Source: Fragilariopsis cylindrus CCMP1102
Lineage: Eukaryota > Bacillariophyta > Bacillariophyceae > Bacillariales > Bacillariaceae
DNA length: 64,000 nucleotides
NCBI GenBank assembly: GCA_900095095.1
Contig: FMBT01000290.1
Span: forward strand, 930,001-994,000
Direction: 5' to 3'
The notes under the pieces were generated by a model. The model made no database searches and was not told the DNA's origin. It was given only the letters and a program-made list of their open reading frames with translations. The position numbers and the translations under genes were made by a program. Shown here in pieces: positions 1 through 9,945 of this stretch (the first letter of the stretch is position 1; every line of letters starts with the position of its first letter).

Positions 1-108
1 TCAAATTCGTTCTATTTCTGTTTTGTTCCATTTTCTACTTTCTTTGGTGGCATGTCGTGTAGTGTGTCGTGTTCCATTCGACTTTGAAAATCTACCAACG
101 TTACTTAC

Positions 109-763
109 CACATTTTGGAAATCCTATTATAGCAAAATCTAATAAATATTGTCCAATTGTATTATTATTATTCTTGTGTGATTGTGATTGCAGTTGTAAT
201 GAATTGGCATCACCATCCATTATTGTGTTTGCTGCATCACTTGCAATAGCAACATCCATACGACTTTTTAGTAATTTATATAAATCATTATTTGGTGGTT
301 TTTCACCACCGGGTAAAGTATCGAATTTTATATATGGGATCGTCGGGAGTGGTATTATTGTAGTTGATGTTGTTGTATTTGCATTTGTATTTGTATTTGT
401 CGTCTTCGTCTTCGAGATTATTGTACTGGTGACGATGGTAGCTTTAACAGAAGTGGACTTAGTATCGCTGATACTATTAATTATTCCGCTTTGAATATTA
501 TTTTCAATACTATTATTGCTTCTTTCACTATCATTATCATTATAATTATCATCATTTTGTTGTTCTTGGATAACAATCACAAAATAAAATGGTAGTAGAC
601 CTAAAATTGTTGCAGTAATACTAATTATAATTACAAATAATGTCAAAATACTAATGCGTCTTCGTCGCTTAGTACTTCGTTGTTGTTGTTGTTGTGGTTG
701 TTGTTGTCCTTTTCGTCGTTCTACTACTACTAGTAGTCGTCCAAATAAAGAACTTATCATCAT
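109..763 (-). CDS. Sulfotransferase-like type II membrane protein, first exon only (gene runs off the window)
   Basis: Seen: ATG at 763 (a double ATG), then a Gln/Arg-rich cytosolic stretch, one strong hydrophobic segment at about residues 37-65, and a long Asn/Ser/Thr-rich stem. The exon ends in the motif FAIIGFPKCG. Known: this is the 5'-phosphosulfate-binding loop (P-K-x-G-T) that opens PAPS-dependent sulfotransferases, which in this form sit in the Golgi and sulfate glycans or proteins. The reading frame meets a clean donor (G|GTAAGT) with the last exon base at 109. The expected G-T-T part of the loop would come from the next exon, which is not visible before base 1. The catalytic domain is therefore outside the window and the substrate cannot be guessed. 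The call rests on one short but well-placed motif plus the type II layout. Confidence 0.7.
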
Positions 764-1568
764 TTACCGTATACAATATATATGTTTCCACTACCTGTCT
801 AGGTAAATTAGATATCTCTCCTACTACCGGAATAGTACTTTCAACAAGAGCAAGGAAGGAAAGGAGATAACAGAGATTCAGTTTTGTGATGTTTTTGATA
901 TTTTGCGTTTGTAAATCGATGATTAGGCCAAATTACAGAAGTTTTTGGTAACGATAGCGCGTCGTACATACTGTAGCTACAATGTACTAGGTCCTAGTAC
1001 TAGCTAGTAAACATACAGTAGCAGATACGCCGGTAAAAAATAAAATAAATATAACATAGGAGGAGGGGTCGTACACACACGTCTGTCACGCGTTCAGTTT
1101 GTTAATTAAGCTAACTCGATGAATGCTATGACTAACTTCCTTTACTCTTACTACTACTGAGGGCTTTTATTATAACATTATATTGAGATAAGCGAAGCAT
1201 GACTGTAATTGTTTGCATTCCAATGTTTTAACAATCTGCGAATATACAGTAGTACAGTATGATAGAGTTACATCTAGTTTTCTTCTTTTTTAGTAATAGT
1301 TCAGCTTTTTAAAGCAATTTTTTTAAATAAAGGTACGGTAGTAATACCATATACTCTATTCAGAGATAGAGCGAGTAAGGAGTATCAGATATAGATGGAA
1401 ATTGAAGATACAATAATATAACCTGTTTTTACCGTATTATAGTCCTAGTATATGATTATATGATAGTTATGGTTTGTCACGACTACATGAACAGTATAGA
1501 AGTCGTGTTTATCTGCATCTTATTACGCTTTTCTGCTCTTTTCTTTCTTCGTCACTCTCACGATGACA
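764..1568. other. Intergenic, AT-rich, nothing recognised
   Basis: This 0.8 kb between the 5' end of the sulfotransferase and the 3' end of the phospholipase-like gene has only short broken frames. It contains several small palindromic CTAGTAC/GTACTAG-type strings near 985-1015. It presumably holds the promoter of the first gene. No element can be assigned. Confidence 0.5.
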
Positions 1569-2435
1569 CTACGAACGAGACGGAGTTTCTTCACAAATAT
1601 TAATACCCAGCTGAGTAGTAAGCTTATTAGTCAAAATCGTACAAAATCCAACGGCTGTATCTAATTGGATTGGATCATCACCTGTATAACCACCAGTACT
1701 ACATTCAAGAACCTGACAACACGACCCTGCCGCAATCAAAGTAGCTTCATTCCCAAGAATGGCAATCGGAGCAAATGGGAGGGATTCACTAATTGTTTGT
1801 TCATAAAAATCTGCATCACATAATCCGGTAGGTCCGCTCTCTCCACTTGTTTCAATGGCGACAGCTAGATTAAAGACAAGTTCCACCTCACATGCACATC
1901 GGCGAGGGATTGGGATTGGCAAACTTCCACAAAGGTCGTCTTCAATAATAATAGTATCTAAACATGTATCATGAATTTCGCAGGCAGAATCAACATCGTC
2001 ACAGGCAATTGCTGGACATGGCGCTTCTTCTTCTTCTTCTTCGTCTTCCTCTTTGCTGTGCTTCTCCTTCTTGCCCTTTTTGTTGTTTTTCTTCTTCTTG
2101 CTGTTATACTTTTTGGACTTCTTGTTCTTGCAAGTGCTTACTTCGTCAAATTCGGGACAAAGATCGGAAGCAACTTTTTTGGGACGACATCGGTTCAATC
2201 TTCCACAGTACTTTCCATACTCCAAAGCATCAATCGCAGCCGGCAAGTCTCCATTTAGTGCGAAAAGAACTGGATCAAAGCAGTTCCCTGAAAGCTGTTC
2301 GCAGGGTTCACTGGATGATGTACAAGATGCATCCACTTCTTGCACATCAGTTAGAAGTAGCAACGAGAAAGCAATTAGATATTGAACAGTACCATTGCGC
2401 GACAGAAAGGAAAACATCGTGGATAAGTAGTCCAT
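1569..2435 (-). CDS. Secreted phospholipase A2-like protein with a charged insert
   Basis: 288 residues, ATG at 2435, no intron seen. The N-terminus has a hydrophobic stretch (about 17-36) that can serve as a signal peptide. Seen: YGKYCG at 73-78 resembles the calcium-binding loop of secretory PLA2. CDDVDSACEIHDTC at 145-158 resembles the active-site helix, with the His-Asp pair at 155-156 and flanking cysteines. Known: sPLA2 enzymes use this His/Asp pair and a Ca2+ ion to cut the sn-2 ester of phospholipids. Odd: loop and helix normally lie close together. Here about 35 residues of Lys/Asn-rich then Glu-rich sequence (about 103-137) separate them, and the second Gly-rich part of the loop is not obvious. 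The second half is also Cys-rich (for example SCCQVLEC). Activity is unproven; a non-catalytic Cys-rich relative is possible. Confidence 0.6.
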   Translation of the reverse strand: MDYLSTMFSFLSRNGTVQYLIAFSLLLLTDVQEVDASCTSSSEPCEQLSGNCFDPVLFALNGDLPAAIDALEYGKYCGRLNRCRPKKVASDLCPEFDEVSTCKNKKSKKYNSKKKKNNKKGKKEKHSKEEDEEEEEEAPCPAIACDDVDSACEIHDTCLDTIIIEDDLCGSLPIPIPRRCACEVELVFNLAVAIETSGESGPTGLCDADFYEQTISESLPFAPIAILGNEATLIAAGSCCQVLECSTGGYTGDDPIQLDTAVGFCTILTNKLTTQLGINICEETPSRS

Positions 2436-4311
2436 AGTTCAATTTGTTTCAAACGGCAAGGAGACTTTTTTTTGTGTCATCTACCAAACGATGTAGGCTA
2501 CTTGTACATGATGTAAAACAAAAGCTTTGTGCATTTTTCTGAACCACGGTCCGTTGGGCACCATCGCTCTTGACGTTTTTGTTCTGTGAAGCAAATACAA
2601 ACACGTATCAATAAAGGAGCGATATGCCTTTCAAAAAGTAGGAGAAGTCACTAATTATCGCACAACGGCAATATAACAAGACTTCTTCAAGATAACAAGA
2701 CTACTTCAATACCGTTTTGTCGAATCAATCAATCAAGGAGCGATATGCCTTTAAATAAAAAAGGAGAAGTCACTCATTAAATTATCGTTAACTACTTCGA
2801 GTACGAACGAATGAATCAATCAATCATGTTTTAATAAGAATAGGAGAAGTCGGCGAGCGCGCATGGTGAATCCAATACTGTACATTGTTTTTCAAAGCGA
2901 TTAATTTGGTTTTTTCTTGCCGTTAATCAACCGTTACGGCATATGTTACAAACCAACCGCTCGTTTTCCGCGCCTGACAATTACTGTGTCCAAGTAATCC
3001 TTTGTTACGGAATTCAATTTGCAAATATGATGAACAATAAAGATCCGATAAGACATGCAACGACCCAGTCAAACGACACTGGTGTATGGTAGCTCTTACG
3101 AGTTTTCGACTGTTGTTTACCGAAAGCCTATTTGATAATCGTCAACACGATTGTTCAGCATTGATATGTGAACAAGTTACTCGTACGATCCAAGCGGTGA
3201 AAGTAATTTGCGAATGTGTCTTGCACATAATATTAACAGACAGCGTTTAGTTAGCTTTGACTGGTTTACAGTTACAAACGATGACAGTCAAACTTTGCAT
3301 CTTTTCTTCACACTCTCTATTTCCTCGTTCCACCATCCATATACAAGTACTGCGTTGTCATCGTCATCGTCGTCATATCTTTCTGATTCTACCGTCGTCG
3401 TCGTCGTCGTCGTCTATAATTAATTCCGATTCACCATGAATCACAATCCATCCGTCAGCGTAGTGCGTAAGATCGAAATGTATTATTTCATACGAGAAAT
3501 AATGAAACTAGATCGCTGTTGGGACAGAACCCATATATGCCACGGTACAATTGTTTCTCGGAACGAGTAATCTATAAGGATATAATTCTGTTGTTACTGA
3601 CCATGAGATTGATTTATCATAAAAGATTTAGATATTCTTCGTTGTCCTCTTTAGGTCAAGTCAAACCGAGTTTCATACGCAACGTGTGTACAGATAGGAT
3701 GGTTTTTTGGATCATCTCCAAGCATAATTGCTCTACGGATTTCATTACAGCTAGTAGCATGCATACGGTTTATGATATTTCATTAGGATTTTTTGCTGAT
3801 TACTTTCAACCTTATGACCCCCCCCCCCCTTCTTTCCTTCTCCTCCTCCTCCCATTGGACCGTTTGATATTCTTTACTGCAGTAGTACATGTACGTCTTA
3901 CATCCGCTGAACGTTTTACAACCAACAAATTCTGACTTTTCTTCGTTGCAAACTGAACAATGAGTATCGAGGTAATTCTTGGTCCGATCCGATTCTTCAG
4001 TACCAGCTGAATACTGTTAAATTCTTTGAATAGTTCGTCCAGTAAATGAACAAAGAAAATAGCATAGGAGGTTTTGCGTTATAGTAACGCAATACCCAAC
4101 CAACTGATGAATGACTACTTGAACGACCACGGATGATTGCTTCTACCTAGTAGCCAACTTTATAAAAGGTGGTAGCAATATCATGAAGAAAACGAAAACG
4201 AAATCAATTCTAGAAAAATTAGAAACGCCTACAGCAATTAGCTGATAAAGCAATCACTACAGTAGTCTTATTTATTTATTCTTACATATACATATATCTT
4301 TATTGGAATTG
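2436..4311. other. Intergenic region with a diverged repeat and microsatellites
   Basis: No gene is supported across 1.9 kb. It holds three diverged copies of a short repeat (2613-2850, listed separately), a CGT/CGTC microsatellite at about 3357-3416 and a C-run near 3819-3830. A 138-residue frame at 3519-3935 has no recognisable domain, and the C-run codes for its proline tract, so it was not called. Confidence 0.5.
2608..2850. repeat. Three imperfect copies of a 35-40 bp repeat
   Basis: The string around GAGCGATATGCCTTT followed by A-rich bases and GGAGAAGTCACT occurs near 2616-2655 and 2735-2775. A weaker copy (AATAGGAGAAGTC) lies near 2838-2850. AATCAATCAATCA strings precede the second and third copies. 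This is a diverged local duplication. Whether it acts in the promoter of the phospholipase-like gene (ATG at 2435) is unknown. Confidence 0.6.
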
Positions 4312-5265
4312 TCAAGCTGTACGTGATGTTGTTTCTTTCTTTCGATAGTCACCACTTCTTGTTATAGGTATCGGTGCTAAATCACCGATTGCATGTTTTA
4401 ATACAAACATGTTCCTTTTGGTACCACGATTAGTTGTTTTGTGATTATTTGTTTTGTCGTTCCAAGAAACGACTCTTAGCGATTCTGATATTATCTTGCT
4501 GGTTATCATTACTATGCTGTCATTGTGTTTGTATTGATCATCGTCACTATCATTTATGGGCCCTTCATCTTCTTCTTTTATTTTACTTGCGATTACAACA
4601 TGTTGTTGTTTCCGACTCCTCTTCGGCATCACCAGCATGGTATCCCTCTTTTCTTGTCTAAAAGGCTCATATTGTTGTTTCCAACTTCTATTCGGTATTA
4701 CCAACCTTGAATCACTCATTGCTCGCCTGATATGAGATCGATTGCTATCACTATGAGTGCTATGATTGGCATCCCATCGATCAATTTGTGTCTTATTACC
4801 TTCCATTCGATGGAATACCTCTGGACGGTTCTTTGCGAAGCAGCGAGCATTGTCGCTCACAAGAGCAACAGAAAGTCGACGCTGAGGACGCTGATTTAGT
4901 ATTGTTGAAAAAGCATCGGTACCAATAACAGCATTAAGAGCAGGGATGGTAGCAGCAACAATTTTCTCCTTTGAATCTATACTAGAGACTGTATCATCTT
5001 CCGATACAAAAAGAGAATGAGGACGATGATGTAGTATTGTAGAAAAAGCATCGGTACCAATAACAGCATTAAAAGCAGGGATGGTAGCAGCAACAAGTTT
5101 TTCCCTTCCATTTATACCAGAGATTGTATCATCGTTTAGTACAGATATAGACCAACGATCGCTATTGCCATCCTCGATAATGTCTGCAAATTCTTCGTTG
5201 TTGAAATTATTTTCTTCTACCGATAACAGTTTATCACGAAGTAAATTTCGTATAAAACAATCCAT
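4312..5265 (-). CDS. Unknown protein with internal 45-residue tandem duplication
   Basis: 317 residues, ATG at 5265. Not recognised as any family. Seen: two adjacent copies of a block of about 45 residues (about 46-90 and 91-135), each containing VAATIPA-NAVIGTDAFSTIL. They are almost identical at the DNA level too (around 4890-4975 and 5025-5105), so the duplication is recent or kept homogeneous. A second pair of short repeats follows (SDSRLVIPNRSWKQQ and DTMLVMPKRSRKQQ). The C-terminal half is basic and Ser-rich with an acidic patch, and is probably disordered. There is no signal peptide or membrane helix, so it is likely cytosolic or nuclear. The preserved reading frame through a DNA duplication supports a real coding gene. 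Confidence 0.6.
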   Translation of the reverse strand: MDCFIRNLLRDKLLSVEENNFNNEEFADIIEDGNSDRWSISVLNDDTISGINGREKLVAATIPAFNAVIGTDAFSTILHHRPHSLFVSEDDTVSSIDSKEKIVAATIPALNAVIGTDAFSTILNQRPQRRLSVALVSDNARCFAKNRPEVFHRMEGNKTQIDRWDANHSTHSDSNRSHIRRAMSDSRLVIPNRSWKQQYEPFRQEKRDTMLVMPKRSRKQQHVVIASKIKEEDEGPINDSDDDQYKHNDSIVMITSKIISESLRVVSWNDKTNNHKTTNRGTKRNMFVLKHAIGDLAPIPITRSGDYRKKETTSRTA

Positions 5266-6576
5266 ATTGATTTTGTCATCAACTTACTTATTTTCGACGT
5301 ATGACAAAAACAATATATCTCCACTCATCAAAAGGGTTGTTCGCGAACATTTACTTTGTGGTATGATGAATAAATGAATGGATACATCGCAACAGGTGCG
5401 CGTTGAAGCAAACAGATGTTGCAAAAAAAACGTAGTGGACCACCATTGACTGCAAGAATGTTGTATGTATGCATCTACAAACTAAATGTTGCATAGACAC
5501 TCAATCTTCCCTTTTCATCGCTTTTGTGTTATTGCGACCCTTCTCTTTCATGAAGCAAAGACTACTAGTACCGTATTCCAATAGAACAATTTACACGCAT
5601 ATGCTTGTAGATAGAGTATTTGAGGGGGCTGCGATAATCTGAAAAATTCGTTTCAAGACTAGAGTAATTGAAGCTATCAGAACGGTTTTTGACTGATATT
5701 TTGATGCGATCGAAGCGAATGAATCAATCGCGACTACACTGCTCTGGAGTAATGATAATATTATATTATTACTAAATTCTCGCTCCGAATGTTTTACATA
5801 TTGATCAGGATCATTACGATATTACATTAAATGTTGATGTGTTGAATGGTATGTTTTTTCTTCCTTTAGTTAACGCAATCTATTGACAGAGAGGAGCGAA
5901 GCGGTAGCTCTTCAACAATAAATCATACTATAATATTATGCAGATAATTCATAGGACGCGAATAATGCGGCAACGAATGATACGCACACTCGCTTGTTCC
6001 CTGACAAAGAATCACATGAGGACAACGAGATAAGAACATGAATGTTTAATAATTGTATCCAGTAAACTAGCGTGGATTGACCTAAATTTGCTGTTTTATA
6101 CCCTTCTCTTTCATGACGCAAAGATTTTTCCAAATGCATTATTCTCTTAGCGCTTGGCGCTTCGTCGACGAACATAACATAATTCTCTGTGTAAAATCAT
6201 TGATTTAATTAAAATTTAATTTTTACATTATCAAGACAATTTTAAGCTTTTAAATATGTTAGTATTTTGATTAACTATCAGCAAGAACCATTATTTCTTC
6301 CGGGTGTGGTTAAAAAAACAGTAGAATTAAATTAGCACCCAGGGACAAGAATGTAAGCGCTCGAACGAACTGCCAGCACGATAGATGTTGGTGTGGTTGG
6401 GATGGGATGGGATGGGGTCCACGAGCACATTAACAATCGCCCATCCTGGTCATCGCGGTGTTAGCGTCACTTTATATCAACCGACTGCGGTACCCGTTCA
6501 ATGACTGGTATTCGATTTTCGAACTGCTGCATACAAATTGCGTCGTTATCCCCGTACACCTGTTTCTTCTTTTCTT
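5266..6576. other. Intergenic region carrying copies of a neighbouring promoter
   Basis: No gene is supported. The notable content is a diverged copy (6022-6197) of the DNA immediately upstream of the fucosyltransferase-like gene, and a weaker partial copy near 5530-5605. A 79-residue frame on the minus strand at 5936-6175 falls inside the copied promoter DNA and is not considered a gene. Confidence 0.5.
6022..6197 (-). repeat. Diverged copy of the upstream region of the 6577-7773 gene
   Basis: On the minus strand this segment aligns along its length with 7789-8006. Shared landmarks are GTTCGTCGACGAA, CATGAAAGAGAA, TATAAAACAGCA, TAGGTCAATCCACGCTAGTTTAC and CTTATCTCGTTGT. Only part of it resembles a third place (about 5530-5605). 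A gene copy does not follow on the minus-strand downstream side, so this looks like an orphaned promoter left after a duplication and loss. Confidence 0.7.
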
Positions 6577-7773
6577 TTAGCAAAACTTTGCAGCTAAACG
6601 ATCTGTTTCTTTCGTTATTATTGTATTGATTTGTTCTTTCGACCACCTAGTGGATAGAAAATGTGGAAATCTGTTTCTTACTTCTTTTGATAATTGTGCA
6701 AACCCAATGGGTGGTAATACAACTAAGCCAGTACTAAATAATGCCGGGACAATACTAAATTGGGATGTACTTGATATGAATATATCAGCTGATGCGATTT
6801 TTTTCCAAACTACTGCCAAATCAGTATCAAGTTCCACATTGTACCCACGATGATTAAAGTCATCAAATGGTTCCACTGTTTCAGATTCTGAATATATTGT
6901 TACATCCATATTCATGTTGTTGTTCTTGTTGTTCTTGTTGTAGTTGTCAAAATATTGATCCAGTATTTCAAGAAAGTATTTATTTGGAAGGTATCTGGTA
7001 TACTTGTACCGTTCAGTACATGGACTTACATCCCCACGTCGTACATGAACAGCCACATGATACGTCGTTGAGGATGATAATGCCGATTTTTTTGTTATCA
7101 AAGAAGTCGAATCTGATGATGTTAAGTTTAGATTCGTAATGTTTTTGCTGTTATTATTCTGTGCGTTATTATTAGTATTAATAGTAATCGAGTGTTCTTC
7201 TTGTTGTGATAATATTTGGTGACGTTGACGTTGACGGTTGATATCAGCAAGCCAATCTGGTGTAATGTAACGGTAATCTAATATTGTAGTCTTATTTAAT
7301 ATATTTGGATGATTATAATTTATACCGGTAGATGATGATGGTGATGTTATATTATAATTTGTTGGACATGATGATGCATTGAATAGCGGTGTAAGATGCA
7401 ATCCATCTAAGCAAGAGTTGACTTGATTGATACGATTTTCATAAGTATGACATAAACCACGGAAGGTTAAATCATTATAGTATGCGTACGAATGTGCGAA
7501 GATCATTTTTGCTATAACCGAACCAGCACGATCACCATTGTGATGGACATACCAAAATTCATTATTTGGATAATATTGCTTATCGTTATCTTTTCTTAGT
7601 TGTTTGATACCTTCCCTGAAACTGTTACTACCAAGACCACCAACCAAGAACATTTCTTTTGAAAGAAAATACAAGCAATATATCATTGTTGTGCATCCGA
7701 GAACAATTAGGAACCACCAAAACAAACGAACCCTGTTCCTACTTTTACTGTATCTCATGATACGCGACAACAT
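6577..7773 (-). CDS. Fucosyltransferase-like type II membrane glycosyltransferase (HxRRGD family)
   Basis: 398 residues, ATG at 7773. Seen: a short basic cytosolic tail, one transmembrane helix at about 16-37, a stem and a luminal domain. HVRRGD at 243-248 is the signature of GDP-fucose-using transferases of the GT11/GT23 type, where Arg binds the nucleotide-sugar phosphate. The C-terminal stretch SADIFISSTSQFSIVPALFS matches the family's second conserved segment. An Asn/Thr-rich insert (about 195-235) precedes the motif and is typical low-complexity expansion for this genome. Inference: it adds fucose to glycans in the Golgi; acceptor and linkage cannot be read. The gene has a candidate TATA box about 100 bases upstream, and its promoter region is duplicated at 6022-6197. 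Confidence 0.7.
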   Translation of the reverse strand: MLSRIMRYSKSRNRVRLFWWFLIVLGCTTMIYCLYFLSKEMFLVGGLGSNSFREGIKQLRKDNDKQYYPNNEFWYVHHNGDRAGSVIAKMIFAHSYAYYNDLTFRGLCHTYENRINQVNSCLDGLHLTPLFNASSCPTNYNITSPSSSTGINYNHPNILNKTTILDYRYITPDWLADINRQRQRHQILSQQEEHSITINTNNNAQNNNSKNITNLNLTSSDSTSLITKKSALSSSTTYHVAVHVRRGDVSPCTERYKYTRYLPNKYFLEILDQYFDNYNKNNKNNNMNMDVTIYSESETVEPFDDFNHRGYNVELDTDLAVVWKKIASADIFISSTSQFSIVPALFSTGLVVLPPIGFAQLSKEVRNRFPHFLSTRWSKEQINTIITKETDRLAAKFC

Positions 7774-7788
7774 ATTACAATACCCAGT

Positions 7789-8006
7789 ACAACGAGATAA
7801 GAAAGCGAATGTTCAATGAAATCTAGAATTGTATGCGGTAAACTAGCGTGGATTGACCTAAATGTGCTGTTTTATACCGTTCTCTTTCATGTCGCAAAGA
7901 GTGTATGTATTCCAATAGAAACAATTAACAGATGTACTGCATTATTCGCTTCGCGCTTGCATTGGCGTTTCGTCGACGAACAATAACATAATCTCCTTGT
8001 AAAACG
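7789..8006 (-). promoter_or_regulatory. Upstream region of the fucosyltransferase-like gene with candidate TATA box
   Basis: Read on the minus strand, TATAAAA lies at 7876-7870, about 97 bases before the ATG at 7773. The whole block has a diverged second copy at 6022-6197 in which the TATAAAACAGCA string is kept. The conservation of this string between copies is the main support. No transcription start is known. Confidence 0.45.
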
Positions 8007-8376
8007 TCGTAAAACGTTAGATAAACATGTTTCAATTGAGAGCTAAAAGAGCGGTTGTTGTACAGACCACAAGGCGCGCGCTACCACACACTCGCCACCA
8101 TCACTTAACTGATAAGCCTTCGCTGTTGAAGCAAAGATGTTTTTGTTTTTAAGGTACAGGTTGTGAAACTTTAAATTAGTGGATGTGTGTTGAAGAGGTG
8201 CGACGACATGAAATGAGGCACAATTACTTTGCTTGTTTGTTTCAACCAAGCCAATCAATTAAATAGCAAATATAGAATAAGTAATTTAAAAATCCCCTAG
8301 TAGACCTACAGTAGTTAGCTACAGTACAGGTATATTCAATTAGTTAAGAAAAGATACGTAGAACAATCTAGAAACC
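8007..8376. other. Intergenic, nothing recognised
   Basis: A 0.37 kb gap between the promoter of the glycosyltransferase gene and the decayed ORF block. It contains repeated ACAGTA/TACAGT strings near 8307-8332, which are common between genes throughout the window. Confidence 0.4.
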
Positions 8377-9650
8377 TTGGAAAACAAGATTGAAAAGGAA
8401 GATAATGTACTGGGAGACTTCCTCAGCAATAACTTGGCAGCCTGTAACCTGGCAAGCTTCCATGATTTGGTAGGCTGGTCCAAGGAAAGGTTCAATAGGA
8501 TCATAGATAAGAAACACGTTAAAGGCAGAAACTGTGCCCTACTAGCTAGGAGGGACAACCTGGATGGTACAAGTGGATTACAGCTGATCCACTCCCTCTT
8601 CATTGGAAAGGACCAAGAGGCAACAGCAAGGGTGGTAGGGTTCCTTGGCTACTCAAATTTTGAATAGCCAGTAGAGGTTTCATCTGAACCAGCAACGTCA
8701 ATCACTACAGCAATCCGGAAACTGGAAAGAAGAGAGCAGCACGGAGATGCCCTTCCTTCAGGTGTAAAACTGCTCGGGGCCGAATCAGTCGAGGCATTCA
8801 TGGAGGCATTTGACCATGAAACACTTTCCACTGAAGCACTGATCGAGGCAAAGAAAAATCATCAAGCTTTACTACTGGACAGCTTGGCTCTTGGCCTATT
8901 GAACTTGCTCCGAATCGACAGCCTAGTCCAATTCCTTTGGGCAACAGCGAAAGAGCTCAATCTAACCATTCCAGCCTTTGGACAGAGGGAATGGGACACA
9001 AAAACTCTACTAGCAGTCAGTCAGATCAAGTCGCAGTTCAACACAGCTCCTAATTGACCAGACACTAGAGGAGGAACAAGCAAAGGATGGAAAACCGGCG
9101 GGAGTTGGAAACAGAGAAGAGACAGCAGAGGAAGGGTTAGCAGAAGAGGTCAACAACCCATCAGTATATTCATCAGAAGATGAGGGAAAATCCCCTAGGG
9201 GTGGAGTTAGGGCCGAAGGCAGAGACTACTCCATCAGCAAGTCCAAGAGAAACAGGACAACATCAGGAGGTGTTACTTTTGAAAGACCAATCGGTGGAGG
9301 AAAGAAAGCAGGAGGAGGATCGACCGGTGGTGGAGGAAAAAGAGCAGGTGAAACCAAGGACAAAGGGGATCCGCGATCCAGACTCACCAGAGGAAAGCTT
9401 GGTGACTCGGATGACTCATAAGAAGATTCAGATAACTCGGATGTATAGGAGTGGGAGAAAAGTGCAGCAAGGAAAAGGGGGAAGAAGAAGAAACAATCCA
9501 GATGAAGAGGCTAATGGCAGTTGTGACAACGTTTGCCTCTGCCAGCCAGGACCAGTCCAAGGACAACAGAATCCGTCTAGATAGAGACACCTTGAAGAAA
9601 TCAATGGTAGAGAAGGAAGAACAGAATATGGTTCCAGTACTACAATAAAG
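8377..9650 (+). pseudogene. Decayed ORF block of higher GC, possible mobile-element relic
   Basis: This block is clearly richer in G and C than its surroundings. One frame is open from about 8377 to 9057 apart from an in-frame TAG at 8665, with no ATG at the left edge. The reading then fits the next frame (from about 9056), which runs to TAA at 9418 and resumes with further stops (TAG and TGA) in an acidic then Lys-rich tail. The first part looks like a helical folded domain; the tail is Gly/Arg/Lys and Asp/Ser-rich. Two or more stops and a frameshift indicate a dead gene. No RT, integrase, transposase or zinc-knuckle motif was found, so the family is unknown; a Gag-like or nucleoprotein-like origin is only a guess. 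No terminal repeats were seen. Confidence 0.45.
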
Positions 9651-9945
9651 AATATATACATCTAGCTAGATTATGCATACCATATAGTATTGACTCTAGC
9701 ATATTTTGTTGTTGAATCGCATGCCTTACTTACTCAAAAGTACGTCATCATTTGGACCTAGCGAGTGGATGAACATTAATTTATAAGGCTGATTATTGTC
9801 ATTTTCATTATTATTATGGATTACAGGTATGATTCGAACAAATCACAATAGTCGTCGATTCAATGAGTAGTTTCAAGTGAGTCAAGAAAATCGTTGTGTG
9901 TTCACTAATGCTGGTATCGATGATTCACCTGTGCGACTGTATTTA
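9651..9945. other. Intergenic, 3' side of the PWWP-like gene
   Basis: AT-rich gap with no gene or clear structure. Confidence 0.4.

Noticed and set aside
3519-3935. 138-residue plus-strand frame
   Set aside because: No domain, the composition looks like translated intergenic DNA, and the Pro run comes from a C-homopolymer.
5936-6175. 79-residue minus-strand frame
   Set aside because: It lies in the duplicated promoter block; the matching frame in the other copy is broken.
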